Shown here one piece after another: positions 15,317 through 24,553 of a DNA stretch of 34,639 bases. The stretch's first letter is position 1, and every line of letters begins with the position of its first letter. The DNA lies in assembly GCA_002716485.1 (NCBI GenBank), contig PBBE01000053.1, forward strand, positions 1-34,639. The letters are read 5' to 3'. The position numbers and the translations under genes were made by a program. The DNA is from Actinomycetota bacterium (GTDB taxonomy: Bacteria > Margulisbacteria > Marinamargulisbacteria > GCA-2716485). The notes beneath the pieces are model-generated. The model was given only the letters and a program-made list of their open reading frames with translations. It had not been told where the DNA came from and did no database searches.

Positions 15317-17125
15317 ATGGATTGGAAAACACGTCAGTACTGCGAGTCAATAACAATAAAAAATAGTGGAGATGCGGTTCACTTATGTGGCTGGGTGGAT
15401 ACTATTCGTGACCATGGCCAGCTATTATTTATTCATATTCGGGACCGTTCTGGGGTCCTTCAACTGGTCTTTGATCCTACTGTCAATCAAGACGTGTACG
15501 ATGCAGCGTCACGGCTGCGTAGTGAAGATGTGATTTCAATAGTTGGGACGGTTCTAGAACGTAGTGACGAGGCCAAAAACCCCAATATTGTCTCCGGTGA
15601 TATTGAAATTCAAGTCAATCAAGTGGATTGCTTAAATAAAAGTGAAACCCCGCCGTTTGTGGTCTCTGAAAAAGCCGATCAAGACGGGGCCTTTAATGTG
15701 GATGAGGATTTACGGCTCAAGTACCGGTACCTTGACCTGCGTCGCCCCCAAATGAATATCAATTTGATTCAACGGGCCAAATTACTACAAATTGTTCGAC
15801 GTTACTTAGATAAACAAGGCTTTATTGATGTGGAAACGCCCATGCTCACCAAGAGTACCCCTGAAGGGGCTCGGGACTATTTAGTGCCCAGCCGTGTTCA
15901 TGAGCATCAGTTTTATGCCCTCCCCCAATCGCCTCAGTTATTTAAACAACTGCTCATGATGTCAGGCCTGGATCGTTACTATCAAGTGGTCAAATGTTTT
16001 CGGGATGAAGATTTGCGTCCTAACCGTCAACCGGAATTTACGCAACTTGATATTGAAGCGGCCTTTATTGACGAGTCTTATATTTATTCTTTAATTGAGC
16101 CCCTTATTGTTGAGCTTTATGCCCATGTGGGAGTAACAGTCCCGACCCCATTTCCTCATATTCCTTACGAAACAGCAATGAATGAATATGGTTCTGATCG
16201 ACCTGACCTTCGCTTTGAAATGAAGATGGTCGATGTCTCTTCGGTCTTAACGAACGTCCAATATCGAATTTTTAATCAAATTTTAGCCTCTGGCGGAAAA
16301 ATTAAAGGGATTAATGTTAAAGGCCAGGCCGAGAAATTAAGTAAAAGCTTTCTTCAAGATGAGCTGGCTAAAAAAGTCGTTCCTCAATTTGGAGGTAAAG
16401 GCGTTAGCTGGATGAAAGTAATTGACGGAAAACTAGAATCTAATATTGTCCAATTTTTCTCTGACGAGGAACAAGCGGCCCTCATTTCGGCCCTTAATGG
16501 CGAAAACGGTGATGTCTTTTTATTAATTGCAGATACCAACCCAGATCTTGTCAATGAAATCCTAGGTAAATTACGACTATTTATGGCCCAACGTCAGGGC
16601 TTGATTGACGAGACAGCCGTGGCGCCATGTTGGGTCACTGAGTTCCCCATGTACGAGCTTAAAGACGGCCGGCTATCCAGTGTCCATCACCCTTTCACCC
16701 AGCCGGAAGAAGGTGAACTACCGGGCCCTGATGACCGTGAGCAGTTAATTAAGTTACTTTCTCGCTCTTATGACCTGGTCATTAACGGTGAAGAGCTTGG
16801 TGGCGGTAGTATTCGTAACCATGACCCAAAACGACAAGAAATGATCTTTAGGCATCTGGACTTAAGTGAGTCGGAAATTGAGGCTAAATTTGGCTTTTTT
16901 GTAAATGCCTTGCAATATGGGGCGCCGCCTCATGGAGGTATTGCCTTGGGAGTGGACCGACTGGTGAGTATGATCTTAGGCCGTGAGTCTATCCGTGAAG
17001 TGATCGCCTTTCCAAAAAATCGGACGGCCTTTTGTCCCTTGACCCAAGCCCCTGGCCCAGTCAGTGAGGCTCAGTTAGAGGATCTGCACTTGAGATTAAA
17101 GCCGATTCCGGTACCTAGCACCTAA
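15317..17125 (+). CDS. aspS: Aspartyl-tRNA synthetase, bacterial type
   Basis: Class II aminoacyl-tRNA synthetase that charges tRNA-Asp. It starts at an ATG with AGGAG 8 nt upstream. Order of domains: OB-fold anticodon-binding domain (1-110), catalytic core with YRYLDLRRPQM and FRDEDLRPNRQPEFTQLDIE (motif 2, about 219-238), the bacterial GAD insertion (about 285-410), and motif 3 (GGIALGVDRLVSMILGRES, from about 540). The OB-fold has His33 in RDHGQLLFIHIRDRSG, where E. coli has Leu30. This His is known from non-discriminating AspRS enzymes that also charge tRNA-Asn and rely on the GatCAB amidotransferase. At 602 aa it has normal length and looks intact. Confidence 0.97.
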   Translation: MDWKTRQYCESITIKNSGDAVHLCGWVDTIRDHGQLLFIHIRDRSGVLQLVFDPTVNQDVYDAASRLRSEDVISIVGTVLERSDEAKNPNIVSGDIEIQVNQVDCLNKSETPPFVVSEKADQDGAFNVDEDLRLKYRYLDLRRPQMNINLIQRAKLLQIVRRYLDKQGFIDVETPMLTKSTPEGARDYLVPSRVHEHQFYALPQSPQLFKQLLMMSGLDRYYQVVKCFRDEDLRPNRQPEFTQLDIEAAFIDESYIYSLIEPLIVELYAHVGVTVPTPFPHIPYETAMNEYGSDRPDLRFEMKMVDVSSVLTNVQYRIFNQILASGGKIKGINVKGQAEKLSKSFLQDELAKKVVPQFGGKGVSWMKVIDGKLESNIVQFFSDEEQAALISALNGENGDVFLLIADTNPDLVNEILGKLRLFMAQRQGLIDETAVAPCWVTEFPMYELKDGRLSSVHHPFTQPEEGELPGPDDREQLIKLLSRSYDLVINGEELGGGSIRNHDPKRQEMIFRHLDLSESEIEAKFGFFVNALQYGAPPHGGIALGVDRLVSMILGRESIREVIAFPKNRTAFCPLTQAPGPVSEAQLEDLHLRLKPIPVPST

Positions 17126-17159
17126 AGACGATTGGCCTACTCTTCGTTTGAATGGATCC

Positions 17160-17179
17160 AAGTTAGATCAAGCTAACTT
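17160..17179. repeat. Inverted repeat between convergent aspS and purF
   Basis: AAGTTAG (17160-17166) and CTAACTT (17173-17179) form a 7-bp hairpin with a 6-nt loop in the 80-nt gap between the two stop codons. There is no clear T-run on either side, so it is at best a weak bidirectional terminator. Confidence 0.3.
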
Positions 17180-17205
17180 AATGGTCGCAGGCTATGTTCT
17201 TTTGC

Positions 17206-18624
17206 TTACTTCTTTTCAGCGTATAGTTTAATTTTTCGTTTTTCCATGGCATATTTCCCCTTATTTCGGACCTTTAAGGGATAATCGCCACTAAAGCATG
17301 CTGTACAAAAGTTGCTATTGGGTTGAGAGGTAATCATATCTAACATCCCCTTTTGAGATAAATAGCCCAAGCTATCGGCCCCTACATACTCCATAATCTC
17401 TTTTACGCCTTTTTTGGCAGCAATTAACTTGTTTCTAGATGGCGTATCGATACCAAAGTAACAGGAAAAGCGAATGGGAGGCGAAGAAATTCGTAAATGG
17501 ACCTCTTTGGCGCCCGCTTTGTATAAGGCTTGAACCCGTTGCTTGGAGGTGGTTACCCTCACAATCGAGTCATCAACAACCACAACCCGCTTATCTTTTA
17601 AGACATTTCGAATGGGATTCAGCTTCACTTTAACCCCTAAGGCCCGAATCTTCTGATGGGGCTGGATAAAGGTCCTTCCGACATAATGATTTCTCGTCAT
17701 CCCAATTTCATAGGGAATCCCCGACTCTTCGGCATAGCCTAAAGCAGCGCTGTTTCCTGAATCCGGAATGGACATCACCAAATCAGCGTCTATAGGATGT
17801 TCTCTGGCCAATTGTCTTCCAAACTCTTTTCGAAGCTCATGAACGCCGTCTCCAAAGACAATGCTATCGGGTCTGGCAAAGTAAATTTGCTCAAAGACAC
17901 ATAACTTAGGCGTCACTTTTTGAGGGATCTGGTAAGAGCTCACCCCATTATTATCAATATAAATAATTTCACCAGGCTCGATTTCTCGGACATAAGTCGC
18001 ATCAATTAAGTCCAGGGCACAGGTTTCAGAGGCCACAATATAACCGTTCCCTAACTTTCCTAACACCAAGGGCCGAAAACCAAAGGGATCTCTAGCCGCA
18101 ATCATATAGTTCTCACCCAAGCTCACTAGTGAATAGGCCCCTTCTATTTTGGCCAGGGTTTGTTGGAAGTTTTCGACCATGTTACTGCCCTTACTTCGAG
18201 AAATTAAATGCATTAAGATCTCAGAATCTACAGTACTTTGAAACAAAGCCCCTTCTGATTCGAGTTGACGATATATGGTATAGGCATTGGTTAAGTTGCC
18301 GTTATGCGCCATGGCCAATTTGCCTTGGGCCGTTTTAGAATAAAGAGGCTGAATATTATTTTTATCATTTGAACCTGATGTCGAGTATCGGACATGGCCA
18401 ATGGCTTGGTCGCCTTTTAAATAGGTCAGATTCTTGTTACCAAATACTTCTGAAACTAAGCCTTCATCTTTGACCACATAATAATTACGCTGATCGTAAC
18501 TAACAATCCCCGCACTTTCTTGGCCACGGTGCTGTAAGGCATATAAACCTAAGTAACACAGCTTTGCAGCTCCTTCACACCCGTAAACACCAAAGACACC
18601 GCATTCATGTTTTAGCTCTGACAT
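17206..18624 (-). CDS. purF: Amidophosphoribosyltransferase, Fe-S type
   Basis: First committed enzyme of purine synthesis, making phosphoribosylamine from PRPP and glutamine in the cytosol. I chose the ATG at 18624 because AGGAAAG sits 7 nt upstream and it leaves a short propeptide (MSELKHE) before the catalytic Cys of CGVFGVYG; a longer frame to 18726 exists but adds non-family residues. The glutaminase domain has HVRYSTSG, MAHNGNLTN and STVDSEILMHL. The PRTase domain has IPDSGNSAALGYAEESGIPYE and the PRPP loop VVVVDDSIVRVTTS. Four Cys in the expected places (KLCVFEQIYF, RFSCYFGID, NFCTACFSGDYP) indicate a B. subtilis-type [4Fe-4S] enzyme. The PRPP loop is odd: the Gly normally seen after VR is Val357. 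Confidence 0.96.
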   Translation of the reverse strand: MSELKHECGVFGVYGCEGAAKLCYLGLYALQHRGQESAGIVSYDQRNYYVVKDEGLVSEVFGNKNLTYLKGDQAIGHVRYSTSGSNDKNNIQPLYSKTAQGKLAMAHNGNLTNAYTIYRQLESEGALFQSTVDSEILMHLISRSKGSNMVENFQQTLAKIEGAYSLVSLGENYMIAARDPFGFRPLVLGKLGNGYIVASETCALDLIDATYVREIEPGEIIYIDNNGVSSYQIPQKVTPKLCVFEQIYFARPDSIVFGDGVHELRKEFGRQLAREHPIDADLVMSIPDSGNSAALGYAEESGIPYEIGMTRNHYVGRTFIQPHQKIRALGVKVKLNPIRNVLKDKRVVVVDDSIVRVTTSKQRVQALYKAGAKEVHLRISSPPIRFSCYFGIDTPSRNKLIAAKKGVKEIMEYVGADSLGYLSQKGMLDMITSQPNSNFCTACFSGDYPLKVRNKGKYAMEKRKIKLYAEKK

Positions 18625-18810
18625 GATAACACTTTCCTCTTGTATTGATGACACTGATGCCATTGTAACGAAGCTTAATGATATCGGCAAGTGATGATTA
18701 TACCCATTGTCTCTCTGATCACCCATCAGAAGGAATCCTAACTTGGCTTAGCTTATTTTAAGATGGGATTCCCTATAGACGACTTTGTTAAAATAAGTGA
18801 TAATAAAGTG

Positions 18811-20934
18811 ATGATTCGCACCCCCCTACTCTTAGTATTTATAATCGTGCCTAGCATTTTATATGCAGCATTAACCAAAGATCTGGCACTGAAAACGGTA
18901 TTATTTAAAAGCTTAAATTATTACCACTATAACCCCATCCCCATTAATGATGACTATTCCGCGTCTGTCTTTGATACCCATATCAAGTCCATGGACCCCA
19001 ACAAACGCTTTTTTTTAGCCACAGACATTCAAAAACTTTCAAAATATAAATCCAAGATCGATGACCAACTTAAGCAAAATAAAAACGGATTTTTTACGGA
19101 TAGCAACGCCCTTTTTTCTAAGCGGGTCGCCCAAGTCCAAGACCACTTTGAATCGGTTATTGAAGGCCAATTCTCCTTTTCTTCAGATAAGACATATGAA
19201 ACAGACCCTGATAAGCGTGACTTTGAGCCGTCCCTTTCTGCCCTCAAGCGCCGTTGGCAAGACTTAATTACTTACCAAGTTCTCACCGAATACCTAGAGC
19301 GCCTAGATTCTGAACTTAGCAGCCAAAACATTACTTTAGACAATGCGCCGACTATTATCGATAGCGAGCTATTATCACAGTCCAAAAAAACCGTTCAAAA
19401 ACGACTTTCTCGTTACTTCACACGGATTCAAGAGACCTCCGAAGATGAACATCGTCACCAATATCTAAAGGTCTTATCCTCTATTTTTGATGACCATAGT
19501 GTCTACTTATCCCCTAAAAATAAAAGTGATTTTGATATTAGTCTGTCTGGAAAACTGTATGGGATTGGGGCGGTATTAAGTGAAGATGATGCCTTTATTA
19601 AAGTCATTGAAGTGATTGCAGGTGGTCCTGCGTGGCGTGATGGCTCTCTTAAAAAAGACGATGTGATTCTTGAAGTGGCCCAAGATGGCCAAGAAGCCCA
19701 TTCTATTTTAGGAATGAATATCTCTGATGCCGTGCAACTTATTCGAGGTAAAAAAGGAACGACCGTTCATCTAACCGTTAAGCGACCCAACGGTAAAGTT
19801 CAGGTCATCTCTATTGTCCGAGACCTCGTATTAATTGAAGAGACCTTTGCCAAGGCGGCCTTAATTTCAGACCAGCGTTATCAACATCGTTTTGGCTATA
19901 TTTATATCCCTAAATTTTATAGAGATTTCAGTAATAAAAGTCATCGATATACAGCGAAAGATGTGAAAAAGATTTTACGATTTTTTAGCCGTCAAAATGT
20001 TCAGGGTGTTGTCTTAGACCTTCGCTCGAATATGGGTGGCTCTTTAGATGATGCGGTCAAGGTTAGCGGCTTATTTCTTGACCGAGGCCCTGTTCTTCAA
20101 GTCCGGAAGCGTCAGGGACAAATTACAATTCGAGATGAACGTGAGGGCCCTGACCCTGGCATGATCTACAAAGGGGACTTGGTCGTCTTAGTTAATCGAA
20201 ACAGCGCCTCTGCCTCAGAAATTTTAGCGGCTGCCCTTCAAGATTACCGTAGAGCAGTGATTGTAGGAAGTGACCAAACCTACGGTAAAGGAACGGTACA
20301 AATGATCCTGAACTTAGATAAAGTCGACCCTCAAAAAGCCGTTCTATTTAAGCCCTTAGGCGAAATTAAAATCACTACCCAAAAATTTTACCGAGTTAAT
20401 GGCGGGGCTACCCAATATAAAGGCGTACAATCTGATATTGTGTTGCCCATGTTAACCGATGTTAGAGATATTGGAGAACGATTCATGGATCACTCCCTAG
20501 AATGGGATACGATTCGGCCCTTAAAATACCGGCCACTTACCCCGGACTATGACTTGGCTGACCTTAAAAAGAAAAGTATTGCTCGTACTAAACAGTCTCC
20601 AATATTTTCAGCCCGATCGAAGTATATTAAGGCCCTAAAATCTGAAATTGAAAAGTCCGAATCTCCCCTTAAGTTATCCACTGCTTATTTAGAAAAGAAA
20701 CAGATTGATGACGTCATGGACCAATATGATGATTCCCAAAAAGAAGTGGATTTCTTAACATTTTTAGACACCACCCTACTCTTTATTCCAGAACCGGATA
20801 ACTTGAGCCCGGAACAACGTATCGAAAAAGATAAAATCAAACAAGAAAAACAAGACAAATGGCACAAGCGCCTTAAAAAAGATGTGATCCTTCACGAGGC
20901 ACTGTCTATTCTTAACGATATGGGAGAATCCTAA
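18811..20934 (+). CDS. Prc/Tsp-type carboxy-terminal processing protease (S41)
   Basis: Periplasmic serine protease of the tail-specific type, known to trim or degrade envelope proteins and peptidoglycan hydrolases. The ATG at 18811 gives a clean signal peptide (MIRTPLLLVFIIVPSILYA). An in-frame ATG at 18763 adds 16 residues and is the longer alternative; neither has a clear ribosome site. Order of domains: N-terminal DUF3340-like region, PDZ (YGIGAVLSEDDAFIKVIEVI onward), the S41 core with GYIYIPKFYRD and VQGVVLDLRSNMGGSLDDAV, then NRNSASASEILAAALQDYRR...TYGKGTVQ with the Ser-Lys dyad (about Ser483 and Lys509 counted from the longer start), and a charged C-terminal DUF3340-type tail. Length fits Prc (about 680-700), not short CtpA. 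It is joined to the next gene by TAATG. Confidence 0.93.
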   Translation: MIRTPLLLVFIIVPSILYAALTKDLALKTVLFKSLNYYHYNPIPINDDYSASVFDTHIKSMDPNKRFFLATDIQKLSKYKSKIDDQLKQNKNGFFTDSNALFSKRVAQVQDHFESVIEGQFSFSSDKTYETDPDKRDFEPSLSALKRRWQDLITYQVLTEYLERLDSELSSQNITLDNAPTIIDSELLSQSKKTVQKRLSRYFTRIQETSEDEHRHQYLKVLSSIFDDHSVYLSPKNKSDFDISLSGKLYGIGAVLSEDDAFIKVIEVIAGGPAWRDGSLKKDDVILEVAQDGQEAHSILGMNISDAVQLIRGKKGTTVHLTVKRPNGKVQVISIVRDLVLIEETFAKAALISDQRYQHRFGYIYIPKFYRDFSNKSHRYTAKDVKKILRFFSRQNVQGVVLDLRSNMGGSLDDAVKVSGLFLDRGPVLQVRKRQGQITIRDEREGPDPGMIYKGDLVVLVNRNSASASEILAAALQDYRRAVIVGSDQTYGKGTVQMILNLDKVDPQKAVLFKPLGEIKITTQKFYRVNGGATQYKGVQSDIVLPMLTDVRDIGERFMDHSLEWDTIRPLKYRPLTPDYDLADLKKKSIARTKQSPIFSARSKYIKALKSEIEKSESPLKLSTAYLEKKQIDDVMDQYDDSQKEVDFLTFLDTTLLFIPEPDNLSPEQRIEKDKIKQEKQDKWHKRLKKDVILHEALSILNDMGES

Positions 20935-22622
20935 TGAACACCTCTTCTCTGATCCAAAACCAGGCCCTTAATTCGGCCTCTCTTTTTGAACAGACCCTTC
21001 AAAACCGGGCTTTTCAGCCACTACCAATCTTTCAAGGAGACCATGGCGTTCAAGCATGCCGCTTCTCAGAAAGTCCAAATCACCGCTTTTCCGTTAGTGA
21101 TCATAAAGTCAAAGCCGCATTTCCGAATTTACTCTCTGGTGATACGGTCCCGGTACTCACCGTAAAAGGGCCTTTATCCTCGGTCCAAGGGAAACGCATT
21201 GCCGTTCTGTTTTCAGGTGGCCCTGCCGCAGGTGGCCATAATGTGGTGGCAGGAATCGCCCATGCCTTGGGCGACCAAAACACCCTACTAGGTGTTAAAT
21301 CAGGTCCCAAGGGACTTTTAAATGGGGACCTCGCACCGCTGTGTGCCGATGATATTGCATCTGTCGCCAACATGGGTGGCTTTGATTTATTAGGCTCAGA
21401 CCGCACCAAAATTAAGTCGGAGCAGCAATTTGAACAAGTAAAATCGGTGGTTCGAGACCATCAACTCGATGGCATTATTATTATTGGGGGCGATGACTCC
21501 AATACCAATGCCGCCCTGATCGCTGAGTTTTTATATGATGAGCAGTGTAGCGTGATTGGGGTCCCTAAGACGATTGACGGGGACTTACAGATCCCAGATC
21601 TGCTGCCCATCTCCTTTGGGTTTGATACAGCCACACGAATCTACTCTGAGCTGTTGGGTAATATTTTACAAGATACCCCCTCGTCCCAAAAGTATTGGCA
21701 TTTTGTCAAACTGATGGGTCGAAGCGCCAGCCATGTGACCCTAGAGGTGGCCCTTCAGACCTGTCCACCACTGGTCTTAATTTCAGAAGAAATCGCGGAA
21801 AAGCAATGGCGTCTATCTGATGTAGTGGCCCATATCGCCAATGGAATTATTTTACGGTCCCAACAAAAGATGAACTATGGGGTGGTCTTGATCCCGGAAG
21901 GCCTAATTGAATTTATTCCTGAATTTCAGGCCCTTATCGCTAATCTAAATGTAATCTTGGATACCCACCAAGATACCCTTTCACAACAAGAATATGAAGA
22001 CAATTATCGCTTTATCACTGCTCAACTCCCCTCAGATCTGGGCGATTTATTAGATAGCTTACCTGCCAATATCCAACGTCAATTGGTTTTAGAACGAGAC
22101 AGCCATGGCAATGTCCAGGTCTCCCAAATTCCTACCGAGGCCCTGTTAATTGATATGACCCAAGATTATTTAAAAGCCAATGCCCCTGAAGTGCCCTTTG
22201 CAAGTAATGCCCATTTTTTTGGCTATGAAGGTCGCTGTGGCGCCCCTTCTAGTTTTGATGCCTATTATACCTATAACTTGGGGTTAGTGGCAGGCTCTTT
22301 GGTATTGGACCAAAAGACAGGCTATATGGCCGCGATTCGACACTTTGATCAAGTACCTGAACCCCTTGCCATTCCTTTAACGGGGTTAATTACCCAAGAA
22401 CAGCGGGGCGCCGCGACCCATCTCGTCATCGAAAAAGCGCTGGTTAACCTTGACTCACCGGCCTTTCAGCACCTGGTAAAACACCGTGACCACTGGTGTT
22501 CCCAAAATGCATTTAAGAGCCCTGGCCCTCGACAATACTGGGGCCCTACTGCGAAGCAGTTACCCTTAACTGTCGCTTTGAACCAAGGCTATGAGACCTA
22601 TTTATTTAATGACGGGTCTTAA
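20934..22622 (+). CDS. pfp: Pyrophosphate-dependent 6-phosphofructokinase, long type
   Basis: Glycolytic enzyme that interconverts fructose 6-phosphate and fructose 1,6-bisphosphate using PPi. Landmarks are RIAVLFSGGPAAGGHNVVAG (88-107), GGFDLLGSDRTKI (148-160), IIIIGGDDSNTNAA (181-194) and PKTIDGDLQIPDL (211-223). The GGDD and PKTIDGD pair (Asp in place of the ATP-enzyme Gly, and the Lys) marks a PPi user. Length of 562 aa fits the long clade seen in plants, spirochaetes and chlamydiae. It follows the S41 protease with a TAATG overlap. Its stop shares the palindrome TTAA with the stop of the convergent aminopeptidase gene. The reaction is reversible, so it could also serve gluconeogenesis. 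Confidence 0.95.
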   Translation: MNTSSLIQNQALNSASLFEQTLQNRAFQPLPIFQGDHGVQACRFSESPNHRFSVSDHKVKAAFPNLLSGDTVPVLTVKGPLSSVQGKRIAVLFSGGPAAGGHNVVAGIAHALGDQNTLLGVKSGPKGLLNGDLAPLCADDIASVANMGGFDLLGSDRTKIKSEQQFEQVKSVVRDHQLDGIIIIGGDDSNTNAALIAEFLYDEQCSVIGVPKTIDGDLQIPDLLPISFGFDTATRIYSELLGNILQDTPSSQKYWHFVKLMGRSASHVTLEVALQTCPPLVLISEEIAEKQWRLSDVVAHIANGIILRSQQKMNYGVVLIPEGLIEFIPEFQALIANLNVILDTHQDTLSQQEYEDNYRFITAQLPSDLGDLLDSLPANIQRQLVLERDSHGNVQVSQIPTEALLIDMTQDYLKANAPEVPFASNAHFFGYEGRCGAPSSFDAYYTYNLGLVAGSLVLDQKTGYMAAIRHFDQVPEPLAIPLTGLITQEQRGAATHLVIEKALVNLDSPAFQHLVKHRDHWCSQNAFKSPGPRQYWGPTAKQLPLTVALNQGYETYLFNDGS

Positions 22623-24127
22623 CTTTTTTTAGGGACCTTGGCATTTAAGACAAAGCCGATTAGGTTTTGTACCCCTACCCCAGACATGCCCTTGATGTGG
22701 TGTTGCTTGGAGCTATTATTGCTCATCATTGACGCGATATCCATATGAAGCCAGGCAATATCATCTGTAAATTGTTCTAAAAACTTGGCGGCACTACAGG
22801 TGCCCCCGTACCGGCCCTCAGAACAATTGGCAATATCGGCATAATCTGACTTCAGATAGTCCAGATACTCCTCATATAAAGGCAACTGCCAGACCCGTTC
22901 GCCTGAAAATTCAGCTACATTTTTCATCTCATCGACCATGGCTTGCTCATTGGTTAAGATGGCCGTTGCCATTTCCCCTAAGGCCACTAAACACGCACCA
23001 GTTAAGGTGGCCACATCGATGATACAGCGGGCTTTTTTGCTTACCGCATAGCAAATCGCATCCGCTAATATTAATCGTCCTTCAGCATCGGTGTTTAAGA
23101 TCTCAATGCTCTTTCCGTTCATTGCGGTGATAATATCACCAGGTTTGAGTGCCGTTGATGAGGGCATGTTTTCTGCGACAGGAATCAAGCCTAACACGGA
23201 GTCTTTGGGCTTGAGCTTGGATAAGCCGAGCATGGCCCCAAATACAGCGGCAGCGCCACTCATATCTGCTTTCATACTGCTCATCCCTTTGGACGGCTTA
23301 ATAGAGATTCCACCTGAATCAAAGGTCACCCCTTTTCCTACCAAACAAATCGGCGCCTTGGTTTTACCTTGGTATTCCAGGCATAATAATCGTGACGGAT
23401 ACTGGGAGCCTTTGCCCACCCCTAATAAGGCGTTCATCCCCATTTTTTGGGCCTTGGCGGCTGAAATCACTGTCACCTTAATATTGGACCCTTTGAAGGT
23501 CTTTTTTGCATAAGCTTCAAAACTTTCAGGATTTAAAATATTGGCGGGCCGGTTGGCTAAGTCACGGGCCTCATTCACGGCATCGCCAACCACCTGACCT
23601 GTTTTACTGCCTTTTTGAAAGGCGGCAAGTGAGGACGGCTTAAGCTGGGAAACGACCCAGTTAATGGTGATATTGGCTTTCTTACTTTTCTCCGTTTTAA
23701 ACTCTGTAAACTCATAGGCGCCCATTTGCATCCCCTCGGCAATACACTGGCCTAGTTGATTGGCCTCTAGGTCTGCCCACTGACATTCACTTGCGATCAC
23801 TTGAACACATTTACTTTTGTTTTGAATGGCTGCTTGGGTGATACTGCCACTTAACTCTCGATACTCAATATAGCCCGGTGCCCCTTTCTTTTTTTCCATT
23901 CCAAAAAACATACATCGGGTCAAACGCTGATTGGCTTGAATATAAATGCTATACTCACTGCCCTTTTTGGCACTTAAGGCCTTGCTTTTAATCAACTCAT
24001 TAACTAGCTTTTTAGACGAATTATCAAAAAGGCTGAGCTTGTCCAGCCCTTTGGTACTTAAGATAGGGATTATAATCAAATCCGTCTTAGAATCTAACTT
24101 AGATTGTGTTTGGCTACTTAGTTTCAT
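22619..24127 (-). CDS. pepA: Leucyl aminopeptidase (M17, PepA family)
   Basis: Cytosolic hexameric metallo-aminopeptidase that recycles peptides. The start at 24127 has AAGGAG 8 nt upstream; a frame to 24157 exists but has no such site. The N-terminal domain (to about 170) is the variable M17 part. The catalytic domain shows GKGVTFDSGG (264-273) with the first metal-binding Lys and Asp, KADMSGAAAVFGAM (286-299) and the family signature NTDAEGRLILADA (345-357) with Asp and Glu ligands and Arg at the bicarbonate site. All metal ligands appear intact. At 502 aa it has normal length. It is convergent with pfp and is probably a single gene. Confidence 0.95.
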   Translation of the reverse strand: MKLSSQTQSKLDSKTDLIIIPILSTKGLDKLSLFDNSSKKLVNELIKSKALSAKKGSEYSIYIQANQRLTRCMFFGMEKKKGAPGYIEYRELSGSITQAAIQNKSKCVQVIASECQWADLEANQLGQCIAEGMQMGAYEFTEFKTEKSKKANITINWVVSQLKPSSLAAFQKGSKTGQVVGDAVNEARDLANRPANILNPESFEAYAKKTFKGSNIKVTVISAAKAQKMGMNALLGVGKGSQYPSRLLCLEYQGKTKAPICLVGKGVTFDSGGISIKPSKGMSSMKADMSGAAAVFGAMLGLSKLKPKDSVLGLIPVAENMPSSTALKPGDIITAMNGKSIEILNTDAEGRLILADAICYAVSKKARCIIDVATLTGACLVALGEMATAILTNEQAMVDEMKNVAEFSGERVWQLPLYEEYLDYLKSDYADIANCSEGRYGGTCSAAKFLEQFTDDIAWLHMDIASMMSNNSSKQHHIKGMSGVGVQNLIGFVLNAKVPKKS

Positions 24128-24553
24128 TATATATACTCCTTGTTTCATACCTTTCATACTGCCACCTGATGATCATCAGGGGCCTTATTTATAGTATACC
24201 CTATCTTGGCACTAAATTTTGCATGACCGTCATTCCGATTATTTACTAATTTTTTTCTAGGCTTGGTTTAAGGTCTTATTCACTAATGTGTCGCCTGTTA
24301 CCTGATTCACTTTATAGACTATGCCCCTCAATCGTGTCCCCGCCCCTAGTCACCGTTCATGCTGCGACCTTCCTACCCATCTATTTCCATCCGTTGCCAC
24401 ATGATCTCAAACCCATGATATAATTGAGTAATACGATTTAAAATACGACATGCCAAATAAGCGGCCTAAACGCTGTGTTTAAGTAAGACAAAAAGTGGGA
24501 ACATTGTGACATACAGATGAATAAAAGAATGCAAGATTGGAAGGATCATTTAA
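24128..24553. other. Intergenic region before the antiporter gene
   Basis: About 425 bases between divergent pepA and the antiporter. No plausible gene was found. A candidate promoter (24394-24424) is the only signal; the leader after it would be about 120 nt and shows no riboswitch-like or long hairpin structure that I can recognise by eye. Confidence 0.5.
24394..24424 (+). promoter_or_regulatory. Candidate antiporter promoter
   Basis: TTGCCA (24394-24399) and a perfect TATAAT (24419-24424) separated by 19 bp, a slightly long spacer, in the gap upstream of the antiporter. Confidence 0.35.

Noticed and set aside
21101-21409. 102-codon minus-strand frame inside pfp
   Set aside because: Antisense to the conserved PPi-PFK N-terminal motifs.
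23091-23513. 140-codon open frame on the plus strand
   Set aside because: Lies fully antisense to the conserved pepA catalytic domain, with no ribosome site or recognisable protein; a shadow frame.
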